From the NCBI GenBank assembly GCA_030765065.1, contig CM060988.1, positions 194,988,565 to 195,052,564 of the forward strand: a stretch of DNA of 64,000 nt. The letters are read 5' to 3'. A program made the position numbers and the translations under genes. Below are positions 53,363-64,000 of this stretch, piece after piece (the first letter of the stretch is position 1; the number at the start of each line of letters is the position of its first letter). The DNA comes from Deroplatys truncata (Eukaryota > Arthropoda > Insecta > Mantodea > Mantidae). The notes under the pieces are model-generated. The model was not told the DNA's origin. It saw nothing but the letters and a program-made list of their open reading frames with translations, and ran no database searches.

Positions 53363-53879
53363 GTTCCAGTTTTATAAAAATTGTTTTTCATATTACACAT
53401 TTCAGTTCCAATTTATTTTCAACCAAAACTTGATAGCCTATCCTACATGGCAACGCAGTGCCACCCAAAATGTGGAAAAGGATGGGGTGAACCCATGTAA
53501 AATAAATGGTGATTGGCTTGAAGGATGTAGACAGGGCTTACTTAATATATGATCAAGCATCTGCTTGTACTTAAATTTTAAAAAAAATCAATCAAATATT
53601 TTATTTAATTTTTACTTAATGTTAGCCATGTTAATACCCATAAAATTAATCAAACTGCTGGATGGTAAAGATAGAGAATTGTCCAAAGTTAAAAGTTTCT
53701 CATATCTGAATTATTTTATAACAAGCTGAGTTATAAATAAATGTGAAGTAAATCTGACATGGGAAATGAATAATTATATCACATCTAACTTTGGTAACAT
53801 TCTTAGTCTTTTTTGCATTAATAAATAAATAAATTAATTAATAATAACAATAATGGATGGATGGACGGATATGTGGATG
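53363..53879. other. unassigned AT-rich DNA
   Basis: Includes short AATA/ATTA runs at 53818-53850 and GGATGGATGGACGGATATG near 53854; nothing else recognised. Confidence 0.4.
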
Positions 53880-54396
53880 GATGCGTGGAATGTGTTTCAG
53901 AGACATCTTGTCTCCATTGTCAGCTACGAACCACTAACAAATTTTTTGGCTTCCTTGTAGGTGTTGCTTGGCTTGATGTATTTGATGACGAGATCCTTGT
54001 CTGTTGGAAAAGTAAAATTCATAAGATGAGCCTTGTTCTTTTGTACCCAGAATGTTTCCTGTATAGTTAAATCTATTACCATCCTTGGGCATTCAACAAA
54101 TTCAAAAAAAGTTTCAAACATTGGAATATAAAATTAGCACTGATTAATAAGTATAGCCTAATTAACATGTTGAAAACCAAAACCAAAGACATAATTCCAA
54201 AGAATAAGATGATTGTGATGATTGCCAATTAATGTGTATAGGTAAAACAAAAAGGAACATTGGTTCAAGGCTTAAAGAACACCTAAAACATGTTAAATAC
54301 AAAGAAACAGAAAAACTATGATTGCCAACCATTTCTGGACAAAAACTCACAATATGCAAAAAGAGGTAAAATTAATAAGCAGTTCAAAAACCATAT
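53880..54396. mobile_element. Penelope-like element remnant, inverted pair (another lineage)
   Basis: 53880-54121 on the minus strand carries a PLE C-terminus (QETFWVQKNKAHLMNFTFPT, DKDLVIKYIKPSN) and a decayed hammerhead-like CTGACAA...GAAAC near 53893-53926. 54130-54396 on the plus strand carries an endonuclease part (DDCQLMCIGKTKRNIGSRLK, EHLKHVK, ANHFWTKTHN). The arms again face head to head. The frame is broken by several shifts. Confidence 0.65.
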
Positions 54397-55184
54397 AAGA
54401 TGTCACAGTTCTCAATGGCTAGTGTTATCTTATTTGTTGAGCGCCTCTTGTTTTATTATTTTAAATTTGGGTTCTTTGTCCTCCAGCTAGCTATTACAAC
54501 GCAGTCAAGCAAGAGTCTCTATGCAAGGTGTGTAAACAGAAAGGAGTTGTTGCTAAAAGATAACACTGATAAAATAATTTGTTTCTACACACTTAATTAA
54601 TAATTCACATATTTAATTTTTATACTTGCCTGACTGAAACTGCGATATTTCCAAATGTAACTACAGTGGTTTTAGTTGCCGCGTACCAATTACTTCGCGT
54701 ACTTCACATTTTGTAACTAACTTTGCGACGTATACCTCGCGAGAGATTCTTCAGGACTACATGACGTGCACCTCGGGAGAGATTCTTCCGAACTGCGTGA
54801 AACCCGAATTGCCTAAACATTATAATACAGCTGCCATTGGTTACCAAATCGCACCCACTTTAGCATCTGTTTTGTCAGCCAATCACTGCTACTAACATAT
54901 ATACTCTAGGGAAGATATTCCCTCCTTTTCTAAAGAAAGGCACGCTACCCTGACGTCATTTATTTATCTCTTCTTAGTGATAAACAACTCACCCCCTCAG
55001 TTTATTGTTACCCACTTCTATTGTCAGTTTCAGTGAGGCCGTGTAAACTTATTTCCTAACCATACTTATGGCTAACAAACATATAAAATCCTTTACATAC
55101 AATAATATTAATTACACTACAATCACTCTGGCATTCACAGTGTTGTGATATAAAATATTACCTCAAAGAAAAACTCTGGATGCA
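54397..55184. other. sequence separating two parts of a PLE; possible promoter-like segment
   Basis: The endonuclease stops at 54396 and its expected C-terminus appears at 55185. In between is unknown DNA with a 36-bp-period direct repeat (ACCTCG(C/G)GAGAGATTCTTC at 54734 and 54770) and ATATATA at about 54897. Either an inserted element or a chimeric PLE end. Confidence 0.35.
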
Positions 55185-55345
55185 AAAGTACAAGGGTCAT
55201 CTTATGAATTTTAGTTTTCAAACAGACAAGGATCTCATCACTAAGTACATCAAGCCACAGGCGGCACTTACAGGGAAGCCAAAAAATCTGTTAGTGGCTC
55301 TTAGCTGACAATGGAGATAAGATGTCTGCGAAAGCGTTTAAGGTA
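55185..55345 (+). mobile_element. PLE 3' end fragment with decayed hammerhead-like core
   Basis: The plus frame gives LWMQKYKGHLMNFSFQTDKD then LITKYIKPQ, the same C-terminal block as 53924-54060. Next comes CTGACAATGGAGATAAGATG-TCTGCGAAAGCG at 55308-55339, where the G of CUGAnGA is replaced by A. Confidence 0.65.
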
Positions 55346-55501
55346 AATCTGAAAAAATTAGTGAAGTTATTAGTGTGTGTGTGCCACAATGAAAAATAAT
55401 TCTTGCAATGTATACTTGTACACTATAGAGTTTGAAGTTTGGGTTTTATGCCCAAGCACTGCAACCTTAAAGATCTATTGCGCATCCCCCCTTTCATCAG
55501 T

Positions 55502-56105
55502 TAAGTAGTCTGTTGCTCGTTATGAATTTAACCAGACTGCTAACTGAGGCTTTCGATAGTTCATCTGTCTTTGGAAAGTGATTGCCAAAAATACTTGCTC
55601 TTTGATTCGCAAGAGCAGGGCAATCACATAGTAACACTCTCATCTCCTTCTAGGCATCTACTACAGATAGCGTTGTTAAACAATCCCATTCTGTATAGAT
55701 TAAACTTTAGGGCACAGTGTCCTGTAATGAATCCTGTTGCCCATGCAAGCCTTCTTCTACTAAGACCGCACAGGTACTTTGCCCTGCTGTTATCCAGATC
55801 TGTAATAAACAACTTGGAATGTCTGCAACCCTCAATGGAGTTCCAGTAGTTCTTATGTTCTGCTTGAGCCCAGCACTTAATAGGCTGTTTCACTGGTCTG
55901 TAGGATACCCCCAGTACAGGCTCCGGACCCAAAAATGGGATTTTGCTTCCAATCTTGGCTGCTTCATCTGCTTTCTCATTGCCTGGTATACCTGTATGTC
56001 CTGGCACCCACATAAGTTGAACCTTATTGTGTTCAGCCAGTGTCATTAAGGATTCCCGGCATTCTGAGACGAACTTTGATTTTATTGATGGTGATTCAAG
56101 TGCTT
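55502..56105 (-). pseudogene. non-LTR retrotransposon RNase H domain and C-terminus
   Basis: The minus-strand frame at 55624-56046 encodes MTLAEHNKVQLMWVPGHTGI and PGNEKADEAAKIGSK, the VPGHxGIxGNExAD motif of RNase HI with its catalytic Asp. Then follow CGLSRRRLAWATGFITGHCA and AICSRCLEGDESV, the tail typical of LINEs with an RNase H domain. After a frame change it ends near 55502 (VSSLVKFITSNRLLN). Upstream coding sequence begins abruptly near 56105. No RT domain remains, so it is inactive. Confidence 0.8.
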
Positions 56106-56451
56106 ATGTATACACTATACTATATTATATAGTATACTACACCATAGCTAATATGAAGCTCAAATATTCTGACGGATATTTTATTTGGAATGTGTAATGT
56201 ATATCAGTGATGGCTGCTGAGACATTCTATTGATGGTGCCATCCCCCCAAAAGTGAAAACAAATATAATATGTTTACCACCTTTGTGCAGTATCATCAAA
56301 CTTATTATGTGGTCTTGTCAGTAATTCATATATTTCATAATATAATGTACATATCAAACAAAGTGTTTAGAGGTAAAGAAATAAGCAATTATTAATATGG
56401 CGCTCTTCTTATACACAGTTGTAAAGAGCACAGTATGAGTTTGATATAATA
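56106..56451. other. unassigned DNA
   Basis: AT-rich, nothing recognised. Confidence 0.4.
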
Positions 56452-56612
56452 CGAGGGCTATTTTTTTTCAACTTCCAATCACACAGGTGCGCAACCACAC
56501 GAGCGGCGGAAACTGTTTGTGCATGGAGGGCAACTGCGCATGTCCCCCACTCTACCCTCAGTCACAGCCAACTTCACCATACCATTGTGAGCCTAGTTTT
56601 TGGCATGGAAAC

Positions 56613-57041
56613 ATGGCCACTATGATTGACTCTCCTGCCAAATGTGAGTTGCGTAGTGTTTATTGTGAGATATTACAACTACTGCAGAGAGCCATACAGA
56701 ATAAACAAAGAGGCAAGCTGACATCCGGGGTTGTCTCAATTCATGACAATGCCCACCCTCACAGTGCTCATGTCACCCAACAAATTCTTCAGGAATTTCA
56801 ATGGGACGTTTTCAACCACCCACCGTACAGTCCTGATTTGGCACCAAATGATTTTCACCTCTTCCCTGGGCTGAAAAAGTGGCTGGGAGGGCGGAAGTTT
56901 GAGAATGATGAAGTCCTTCAAACCAACGTCCGTACCTATCTTAACTCACTGGCAGCAACATACTCTGCAGAGGGGATCGAAAAGCTTGTCCACAGGTATG
57001 ACAAATGCCTCAACCTTAATGGTGACTATGTTGAAAAGTAA
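56613..57041 (+). pseudogene. mariner transposase with large in-frame internal deletion
   Basis: The natural start is probably ATG 56613 (MATMIDSPAKCELRSV, the canonical mariner N-terminus). Near 56660 it jumps to the C-terminal half: YCEILQLLQRAIQNKQRGKL, VSIHDNAHPHSAHV (second catalytic Asp) and HPPYSPDLAPNDFHLFPGLK (third Asp, D34D), ending YDKCLNLNGDYVEK. The helix-turn-helix region and the first Asp (TGDE) are missing, yet the frame is uninterrupted over 143 codons. The cysteine-rich residues upstream of 56613 in the same frame are 5' UTR. Confidence 0.85.
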
Positions 57042-57114
57042 ACACATTTGGTAATAAATTTATTTGGCTATGTACTCTTGTCTTTTAATTATGACCCATC
57101 GGAGGTTGAAAAAA

Positions 57115-58023
57115 TATCTGATGTGTTACACTCACATGACTTTCTCTACTCTTGTACAAACTATTTTTACAAAATCTTATTCTCCATCTACTTCATATTA
57201 ATCGAGATAAACATTTGCAGAAACGATCTTTTGAGATGCAAAGAGAATTACATTTTACACTTAGCGACCAGTTCTAAAAATATTTGACTATCACTTAAGG
57301 CCTACTATGTTCCCCTTGTTTTGCATTTGCAAGGGCAATATAGAAATACAGTAGCCTTTAAGCACATACATATCTCTTAATAGCTGGTTGCTAGGTGCAG
57401 CACCATTCCCTTTGCCACAGATTAATACTCCTTGCATATCCAAGACAAAAAAATGAATAACATATTCCCATTTGAGAAAATAAGTATTGAAAAATTTAAG
57501 GGAATAACAAGCAATATCTCCAAAATGGTTCATTTAACAAAAAACATGTATAACATAAATTGTGTATTTTAATGTGATGTACATTTTTTTGTGTAGTAAA
57601 ATTTTGTCTATCTCTTTATGGTTTACCAGTTATGCTAAAGTCGTTCACAATGAAGAATACTTTTGGGGACATTCCCAGAAAATTCAAGATATACATTTTA
57701 TTTGTCATGAAACTATCTTAAATATATGATATTTTAATCAAAATCGTTAGAGCCATTTTTGAGAAAATTAAAATTTTCGAAAAATGTTCCATGTAAAGGG
57801 TAATCTGGGGTAGGGGGATTTTCTTTAAAACCTTCGTGTCGCATCTCTGGAAGATACTGAACCTAAATACCAAGTTTGGTGTTTATCCAACTCTTCGTTT
57901 CTGAGTTATGCTGTTCACAGACACACACACGGACATGTTTCCAAAAATGCTTTTTTTTGAATTCAGGGGGTCTCAAAACATATATTTCTGAAATCTCAGT
58001 ATCAAATTTTTGGGTGGAATACA
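57115..58023 (+). repeat. family A repeat inside a mariner terminal repeat, 3' truncated
   Basis: Starts TCTGATGTGTTACACTCAC and follows the full A order with CACAGACACACACACGG (about 57916-57932). It stops at TTTTTGGGTGGAATACA, about 45 bp short of the usual end. Confidence 0.85.
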
Positions 58024-58036
58024 GAAAATAGCCCTG

Positions 58037-58731
58037 GAGAATGAAATCGCTTGTGTACGATTTCATTCACAAAAAGGAGACAAAAGTGGTCGCTTTAGTT
58101 ATCTTGTGCCAATATATGCATGAGAAATAAAATGTAACAGGAAATCCAAAAATCTGTCGATCATTACCAATCATCTTGCTGTTCTGAAATATACAACTAT
58201 TGAAATAATGCCTCTTAGTTTCAAAACATAACGACATAATTATATTCAAAACTATATATATTTTTATTTATAAGCATATTTTGGTGTACTATTTCTGCAT
58301 TCGATTTAATTAAGCATTAATTTTCATCTCTAAAAGCAGTAGCATTAGGTTGCAGTCAGAGCATCTTGGCTCCACCTCTCCCATAAGAACCATGTAGAAA
58401 TGTACACCTTAGCCTTACACATAATGCTAATGAGCATAGATGGTGTCAACCTGGAATTGGCTCCAAGCTTCAGAAAACTACCGGTAGAGCACGCGCCACT
58501 TAATGCTCCTGTTCAAATGAGAGAATACACACTGCTTTATGAGCAAATGCTATACACTTCTCTTTCTTTTCTTTTTCAATAGTGGTGCCACTAGTCAGCA
58601 CTACCCCAGAAGCCATCGTCCCTGATGTATATTTATTTATTTGTGCTAGCAATCTTCCTTAGACTATGGCTATACATCAGTCCAAGCTGTTATCTTGTCA
58701 TATTCTACCCATATTACACTCTTTAATAATA

Positions 58732-58734
<3 letters not shown>
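58037..58734. other. unassigned AT-rich DNA
   Basis: No feature recognised. A 60-aa frame at 58400-58582 lacks recognisable features. Confidence 0.35.
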
Positions 58735-58774
<40 letters not shown>

Positions 58775-58775
<1 letters not shown>

Positions 58776-58860
58776 TAGTAATGATACCAAAATAATAATC
58801 TAATAATACTAATATTATAATAATGATAATACAATTACATAACTTGCCATCACATGATGA
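58775..58860. repeat. ATAATA-rich simple sequence
   Basis: Imperfect AATAAT repeats continuing from the (AAT)n run at 58736-58773; likely the 3' tail of the adjacent minus-strand LINE. Confidence 0.7.
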
Positions 58861-58916
58861 AATTAATTTACATCTCTTTTTATTGTCCATAACCATTTCT
58901 TTTTTACTTTGGACAG

Positions 58917-59180
58917 CTACTCTCCTACCCTTTTACTATCCTTGTTAAAAATCTTGCTTAAGGCTACTTTCCTGTCCAGTTTTAACCATTTCCCATTTAT
59001 AGCTTCCTTTCTCCAATGCTGTGTACCTTTACAGTCAAAAACGATGTGTTCTAAATCTTCTGTTTCCCCACATATTGGACACTGGTTCTGTGGGAACCCA
59101 TTTCTCATTCCTATTAGTCTCCATACACCTGCTCGTACCCAGGCTATACTTTCTCTTTGTTCCTTATTTGAGTTATCCAC
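58917..59180 (-). pseudogene. LINE ORF2 end with zinc-knuckle-like motif
   Basis: QRESIAWVRAGVWRLIGMRN, then CPICGETEDLEHIVFDC and LSKIFNKDSKRVGE. The CxxC...H...C pattern matches CTKCNGLHDKWHYILQC of the 29.5-kb copy. It is the last part of the ORF2 that starts at 59976, separated by a frame change near 59190. Inactive because the RT core is missing. Confidence 0.75.
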
Positions 59181-59209
59181 ATACTGTTCTCTAGCCCATA
59201 CATTTTTTA

Positions 59210-59488
59210 TTAATATATTGATTCCAAGGAACTTGTCTTCCCAATGTTACTAAATAAATTTTGTATCTCTATATCTTCAAACCTCCACCTAGCTTCTTTC
59301 CAAAAACCCTTAACATTATTTTCCCTCCTTCTCCAAATTTCTCCCAGACCACTATTTTCCAATTTAGTTTGTATACTATAACTCCACCCATTTTTCTTTA
59401 AGCTCCTTTCTTGGAATTCCAAACACCTCAACAAGTTCTTCTCTTCTAAATTTAATGGTCTGTACCAATATCTAAGAGCTCTCTCCAT
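59210..59488 (-). pseudogene. LINE ORF2 middle C-terminal region
   Basis: MERALRYWYRPLNLEEKNLL and KLENSGLGEIWRRRENNVKG then FWKEARWRFEDIEIQN. It aligns with RVLKYWIKIRNFDDQNIL and KIGFGKIWKAKELLQIDFWN of 30256-30702. Separated from the 5' neighbour frame by a 1-2 base shift at about 59489. Confidence 0.75.
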
Positions 59489-59490
59489 TA

Positions 59491-59976
59491 TTACCCCTTT
59501 TCTCCCACTCTCTGCATTTCAATTAGAGCAAATTCCTTAAGTGTAGCATTTGGCAGGCCTAAAATTTCTCTACAAAAACTCCTATGTACCATATCTATCT
59601 CTTCCCAGCCTCGTTCTACTCCCCATATTTCACTTCCATATAACATTTTTGCTTCAACTACTGCGTTATATATTTTCTCTAGCCATTTAACATTTATATC
59701 TGGTATTCTATATTTGCACCCTCCAATCGCTGACATTACCCCTTTCCCCTTTGTCAATACCAGTTTCTTCTGTTTCTCCCATTTTCCACCCCCATCCATT
59801 TTAACCCCTAAATATACACAATCTCTGACCACTTTATATTCCTTCCCTCCATTCTTCCACTTTTCATACTTGCCCAGTTTGGCACCTTTCTTAAACACTG
59901 TAATTTGAGTCTTCTCTTGATTTACTTTCAGATTCCATTCATCACAGTATTTATTCATTTGCTGTAGGGACTGCAT
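59491..59976 (-). pseudogene. LINE ORF2 post-RT region
   Basis: MNKYCDEWNLKVNQEKTQIT followed by VYLGVKMDGGGKWEKQ and EAKMLYGSEIWGVERGWEEI. The phrase W-L-VN-EKT-I---K is the RT thumb-proximal motif and YLGV/YGSEIWG mark the region after the RT catalytic core. The FADD box itself should lie upstream of 59985 but is absent, so the copy was truncated there on insertion. Confidence 0.8.
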
Positions 59977-59985
59977 GAGACCAAT

Positions 59986-62599
59986 TGTCTGATGTATATA
60001 CTAAGGTAGCATGGAAGAAATGGCACTCATTTATATAGTATTCATTTATTAATGATTCATGCACAGAATGTTTACATCTGTTACTTTATGAAAATTCAGT
60101 GATACATAAGAACAATAGCATTTCTGTGTAAGATGTTGTCAGTGGACTTCCTGTCTAACAAAAGCAAAAGGCTTACTAGTTATGCTAACAAAATGAGATC
60201 ACATCGAAACTGCCTTAATGATCCAATACACAGCCAGAGCTACTATCGAGACATGCAGGTTTCCAGCGCCATCTGTAAACAAAATCAGTTGTAATGATTA
60301 TTTTTATAGTTCTTTTCTTTTTTTTTTACCAAAAAATGAGTATGTAAACATTACATAGATTAATTTAAAATTCAAGAAATCTTAAGGGGATAGGATACCT
60401 ATTCTGAAATGGTATTCATTTATTTATTTATACATATTTATGCATATAGAAAGTGCCAATGAGCTGACAGCTGTAAGGTGGGACTGTCCTTTAAAATACA
60501 ATAAGCTAAGCTACTATTATAAAATATGAAAAACAAACATAAATAATTCTTTATGAGTAGGAAATGCATTCACTATACACATGGCACACATAATTATTTT
60601 GATTACTTTCATAACATTATTAAACATAAGGGGTACTACTGGACGTTGTGGTTTGCATATTTAATTATATTTTGTCACTTCCATGTTAACACGTTACACA
60701 ACTCCCATCACATGCATCCCTAAGACATTATGGGGGCATTGCTTGTATTGTCCTGCTGCCAACACTGGCGGCATAGTCGAGGGATGCTTTTAATAAGTAG
60801 AGGAGCCATGGGGTGAAGCCATAGGATCTGTGAGAGTAAACCACAATGAACCTTTTATGGCGACAACCCTTTAACAACATTTTGTTTTCTTTGGTTGGCA
60901 ACTCCATCACAAAATGTCATTAGTAGCCACTGGATGGGCAATATGACTTTGTTCTGGCAACAACAACTCCTGCACAAAGCAAATCCCCATTCCTTACTGA
61001 CACTTCTGGATATCAAAACATCTTGTTTTCATAAGTATTTATTCTGCATTGTGCTTCTACTGACATACCGTACTAGTGCCAAGCAAACAAACAAAACCTA
61101 GATTAAATCACTATAAACCTAAGTATTCTATACTAGGTAAACATTGGATATAGTATATAGGCTAACTCTTTTTGTTATTAACTAGGTACTTGAAGTAAAG
61201 TTCAATAGTATAAGATGCACATACTGTTCGCCAACAGAAAGAAAGTCCCTGACAGGAATATGCTAAACTTATTTGTTTGAGAAAAGTGCGACAAGGACAG
61301 TGAATTGTGACAGAGAATGCATGCTATGCAAGGAGTAAAACCATTCAACTGAGCTGTCGTGTGTGTCATAAATAAGGGTAACATAAGTCAGTAGGCAGGG
61401 TTCGGACCATGTCTAATCAGCAATTTCCCCTCTGCCGTTCATTCCCCAGGGACTTTCTTTGCTGTGGAAGACAGTACTATTTATTACTTATACCTTAATA
61501 GAATTTGTTCAAAAGACTTAACTTGACTATGTAAAAACTAAATAAGAAATTGGTGCTATATACATATTAACTTATGTTTAAGCATAGTTTACAGTTTGCA
61601 ACAATTTTACAATTTATACAAACTACATATATAAATGGTAAAGGTAAAAACTGATCTTTTTGAATCTTAACTTTAAAAATAATCTATTTTAAGAAAATAT
61701 ATCTTATATGATTTGGGGTACTTTTACTGTCATTTTAACAGGAGATTAAGTGATGATTTTGATCAATATGTTGCAGATTTTGTTTTTGTTATATATTAAT
61801 ATTTTAAATGTTCTGTTTATCATGATGTATTATTTGTTTGTTGGTCAATTTAAAGTATTTTGAATATGTATTTAAAGATATCACTGCACTAGGCAATTAA
61901 AAGTAAGTATGAGTGATATCTATGCACCATTTCAGAAAATAATTCATAATTTTGGAACCATTGGCGCTAGAAAGCTGGTATTTAGCTTGATCTAAACTTC
62001 ATACATTAGAATCATTCCATGTCAAGTTGCACAAATTTTCACAAAATTTGACCATCATGTGTCCGATTCATTTCAAATTTTTTCCATGGATTACAAAAAC
62101 AAAGTAAATTGTTTTATATTCTTATTTTTTTTAAAATAACAATATCTTAAAAAAGTATTGCACAATCCAACTTCTGAAAAATGGCACCTTCTCTACCTTT
62201 AAATTAAAATATCTCATAGGCAATAAGTGATAAAATTATGTTTGAGGCAGTATTTTTAACACTTAAATGATTTCATTCTAATTATATAATATATATAAAT
62301 TCAATAACAGCCCACCTTAAAGCAATATGTGTATATAACAATATATAAGGAGTGTATATTACAGTCATTGTATATTATTGTATACTACTGTATACATGTT
62401 CAATAATGTTATATGAATGCATTACGTAATTTAATAATGTAGGAGCTGTGAAAATAATAAGTTAAAAGTTGCTAACAATGAGGTAACCTTGAGGCAATAA
62501 TGAGCAAGATAGTTTAATAATGCTATTAGTCATTATTGGAGCAACAATAATGTAATTTTAGCGACAGTTTATAAAATGCCAATCAACAACCAGAAAAAA
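59986..62599. other. unassigned AT-rich DNA
   Basis: No gene recognised. Several 60-68-aa frames show no domain. ATTCCATGTCAAGTTGCAC near 62017 looks like part of an interspersed repeat, but I see no second copy here. Confidence 0.4.
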
Positions 62600-63250
62600 C
62601 TTTAGTTAAATGAAGGTATTCTATTGGACTAGGATTAGCCAATCAGAAACTGAAATATAGCAAAATTTACAAATTTAGAGTTCAGTTGACTGCAGACAGC
62701 GTTACTAACCAGATGCAAAAAGTGTCCTCAAGAAATTTAATACGTATTCGTGTGAGACGAAAAATGGTTTACGTGTTAAAAAGTGCAAGTAATTAATTAA
62801 AGAATCTCAAAGCTCTCTATATTAGTGAAGTGTTATTTAAATTGTGTCAAGCATTAATAAAAGGAGTGAAGTAAAATTATAATCTGTGTAAGCCTACATT
62901 CTTGTCACATCACAGCCCTGCTAAGAGAAACATGTCTGTAACAATAATACTGACGCAACCGAGGCAAACATAAATATATAATATTTAAAGAAACAGTCAA
63001 ATTACAAAGTTAATATTTTTAAACTTGGGGCAAAGGCCACCGGAAAGTACATTTGGGGCGAAGGCTACCGGAAACGTTTTACTATACGTGCGGTTGCAAC
63101 TACTACAAATTCGGCTCCCCAACAGTTGAACTATAATACAACTCCTTCAATACAAACTACTTCAAATTGACACCCAAAGCATGGTGCAAATAACGTAACA
63201 AACCACCTACTTCAATTTGGCGTCCATACGTGGAGCTAAATAAATTTCTT
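62600..63250 (+). promoter_or_regulatory. possible LTR-retrotransposon promoter and leader
   Basis: CCAAT (62639), an arthropod Inr-like TTCAGTT (about 62684), AATAAA (about 62856), then two GGGGC(A/G)AAGGC(C/T)ACCGGAAA copies (63028-63076). Three units begin AAATTCGGCTCCCC, AAATTGACACCCAAAGC and AATTTGGCGTCCATACGTGG. The last resembles the TTTGGCGCCCAACGTGG type primer-binding leader of gypsy-like elements. No gag or pol is visible to the window end. Confidence 0.3.
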
Positions 63251-64000
63251 CTCATGTTATAAAATGCAATGCAGAGCTTAATATTTAATCTTTTACTTAA
63301 TATTTATTATAACTGGCATTAATTATTTACATTAATTTTTAAAATCCAAACATTAAAAAACTATATAACTCTATTAAACCTGCAAGTTTAAATTTCTATA
63401 AAAATCATAAATAAATTCCTTGTAGTTTATTATATATATTTGCATAAAACAAAGATGGATCCTGCATAGTTAATTTTATACAAGCGGTGCTTAGCAAGAT
63501 TCCAGCGTGGCGCAGCTGAGGAGTATTAGTAGCAGCAGCAGCAGCAGTCTGTCATTGTATGTTTTGTCAAATGTTCATGGTACTAGTTTGTTCACATGTA
63601 ACTTAAATTTGGCATATAGTTGAGAAACATTTGAACTTTCAATCTTATCCAATGAGAGGCAACTTAACTACAATTTAAATGCATACTTTTTCCCCCTTCA
63701 GGCTCAAATGAATACCATCTGATTATTACTGCATTATTGGTTGTTGGAATAAATTAATTTAGCTCGAAGGTACCAGGGATTGCTTTTGCCTTGCTGTATC
63801 TTGCCTCAAAATGTTCAAAACTACTTCTGAATTATTTACAGCATTGGTACCTTGTAGCATACAATCACTGTTATCAGTGAGTGGTACTTTGGGAATTTTT
63901 TTCAACATGCATTACATAGTTTTAGGTCTGGTGACAAAGTTAAGTTTGTAAGCTTAAATAAGCTTAATGATTTCTGCCTTATGCTTGGAAACATTAAATG
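63251..64000. other. unassigned AT-rich DNA with a short (CAG)n
   Basis: (AGC)n at 63529-63547; no ORF or repeat recognised otherwise. Confidence 0.5.

Larger units (their letters stand above)
56452..58036 (+). mobile_element. mariner-like element with internal deletion, right terminal repeat split by a family A insertion
   Basis: The left end CGAGGGCTATTTTTTTTCAA follows TA (56450-56451). The matching inverse GGAGGTTGAAAAAAT ends at 57115 and the remaining ATAGCCCT appears at 58028-58035, after a family A copy. Mariner length without the insertion is about 680 bp. Confidence 0.8.
58735..59985 (-). mobile_element. 5'-truncated non-LTR retrotransposon with (ATT)n-type tail
   Basis: LINE coding sequence on the minus strand from about 59985 to 58917, followed by a 3' region and an (AAT)n run at 58736-58773 at its 3' end. 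Same family as 29209-29916 and 30246-32104, judged by the C-terminal domain. Confidence 0.75.

Noticed and set aside
56487-56612. Cysteine-rich reading (GGNCLCMEGNCACPP) that resembles half an EB module, as a possible further exon of the EB gene
   Set aside because: It lies between the mariner left terminal repeat and the canonical mariner start MATMIDSPAKCE, so it is mariner 5' UTR. The phase needed from exon 4 gives a different frame with an early stop.
60728-60910. Possible minus-strand exon in a GC-richer patch
   Set aside because: No convincing splice sites in frame and no recognisable peptide features.

Overview
This 64-kb window is AT-rich eukaryotic DNA dominated by transposable elements. 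It looks like an insect genome, probably a hemimetabolous one with a large genome. I base that on spliced exons with GT/AG sites, Penelope-like elements (PLEs), mariner and piggyBac remnants, non-LTR retrotransposon pieces and tRNA-derived SINEs. There is no bacterial gene organisation. I cannot name the species from sequence alone.

Host genes are sparse. One plus-strand gene is well supported. It has a signal-peptide exon (18792-18864) and three exons (18971-19111, 26288-26419, 32605-32736) that each encode one six-cysteine EB-type module. All junctions are phase 1, and the introns are 106 bp, about 7.2 kb and about 6.2 kb. A weak candidate 3' exon lies at 34069-34211. A minus-strand 5' coding exon with a consensus donor sits at 12137-12209. 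A possible minus-strand terminal exon lies at 21673-21856.

The rest is mostly mobile DNA. Two related, unclassified, largely non-coding repeat families, here called A and B (about 0.85 kb each), make up roughly 15 kb in more than 25 copies or pieces on both strands. At least five PLE insertions of several lineages occur. The most striking is 49099-53350: two nearly identical PLE copies head to head, forming a palindrome bounded by a 12-bp target-site duplication (TSD). Each arm encodes a 600-aa reverse transcriptase plus GIY-YIG endonuclease frame and ends in a hammerhead-ribozyme-like core. Older PLEs lie at 847-1632, 6638-8776, 25446-26153, 40020-40990 and 53880-55345.

Non-LTR elements lie at 6094-6515, 29209-29916, 30246-32104, 37740-38470, 43543-45540, 55502-56105 and 58735-59985. 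The 30246-32104 insertion includes about 800 bp of pure (TCAC)n inside its TSD. Mariner-like elements lie at 32775-33402, 38805-39606, 42222-43542 and 56452-58036. A piggyBac-like deletion derivative lies at 34796-35738. Four minus-strand tRNA-derived SINEs are at 9228-9572, 17250-17545, 21246-21613 and 27858-28148.

Nested insertions give a local chronology: A into PLE (7126-8262), A into a mariner terminal repeat (57115-58023), SINE into B (17250-17545), LINE into B (29209-29916), PLE into another repeat (847-1632) and mariner into LINE (42222-43542). The last 4 kb (60-64 kb) is AT-rich and has little recognisable content apart from a possible LTR-retrotransposon leader near 62.6-63.25 kb.
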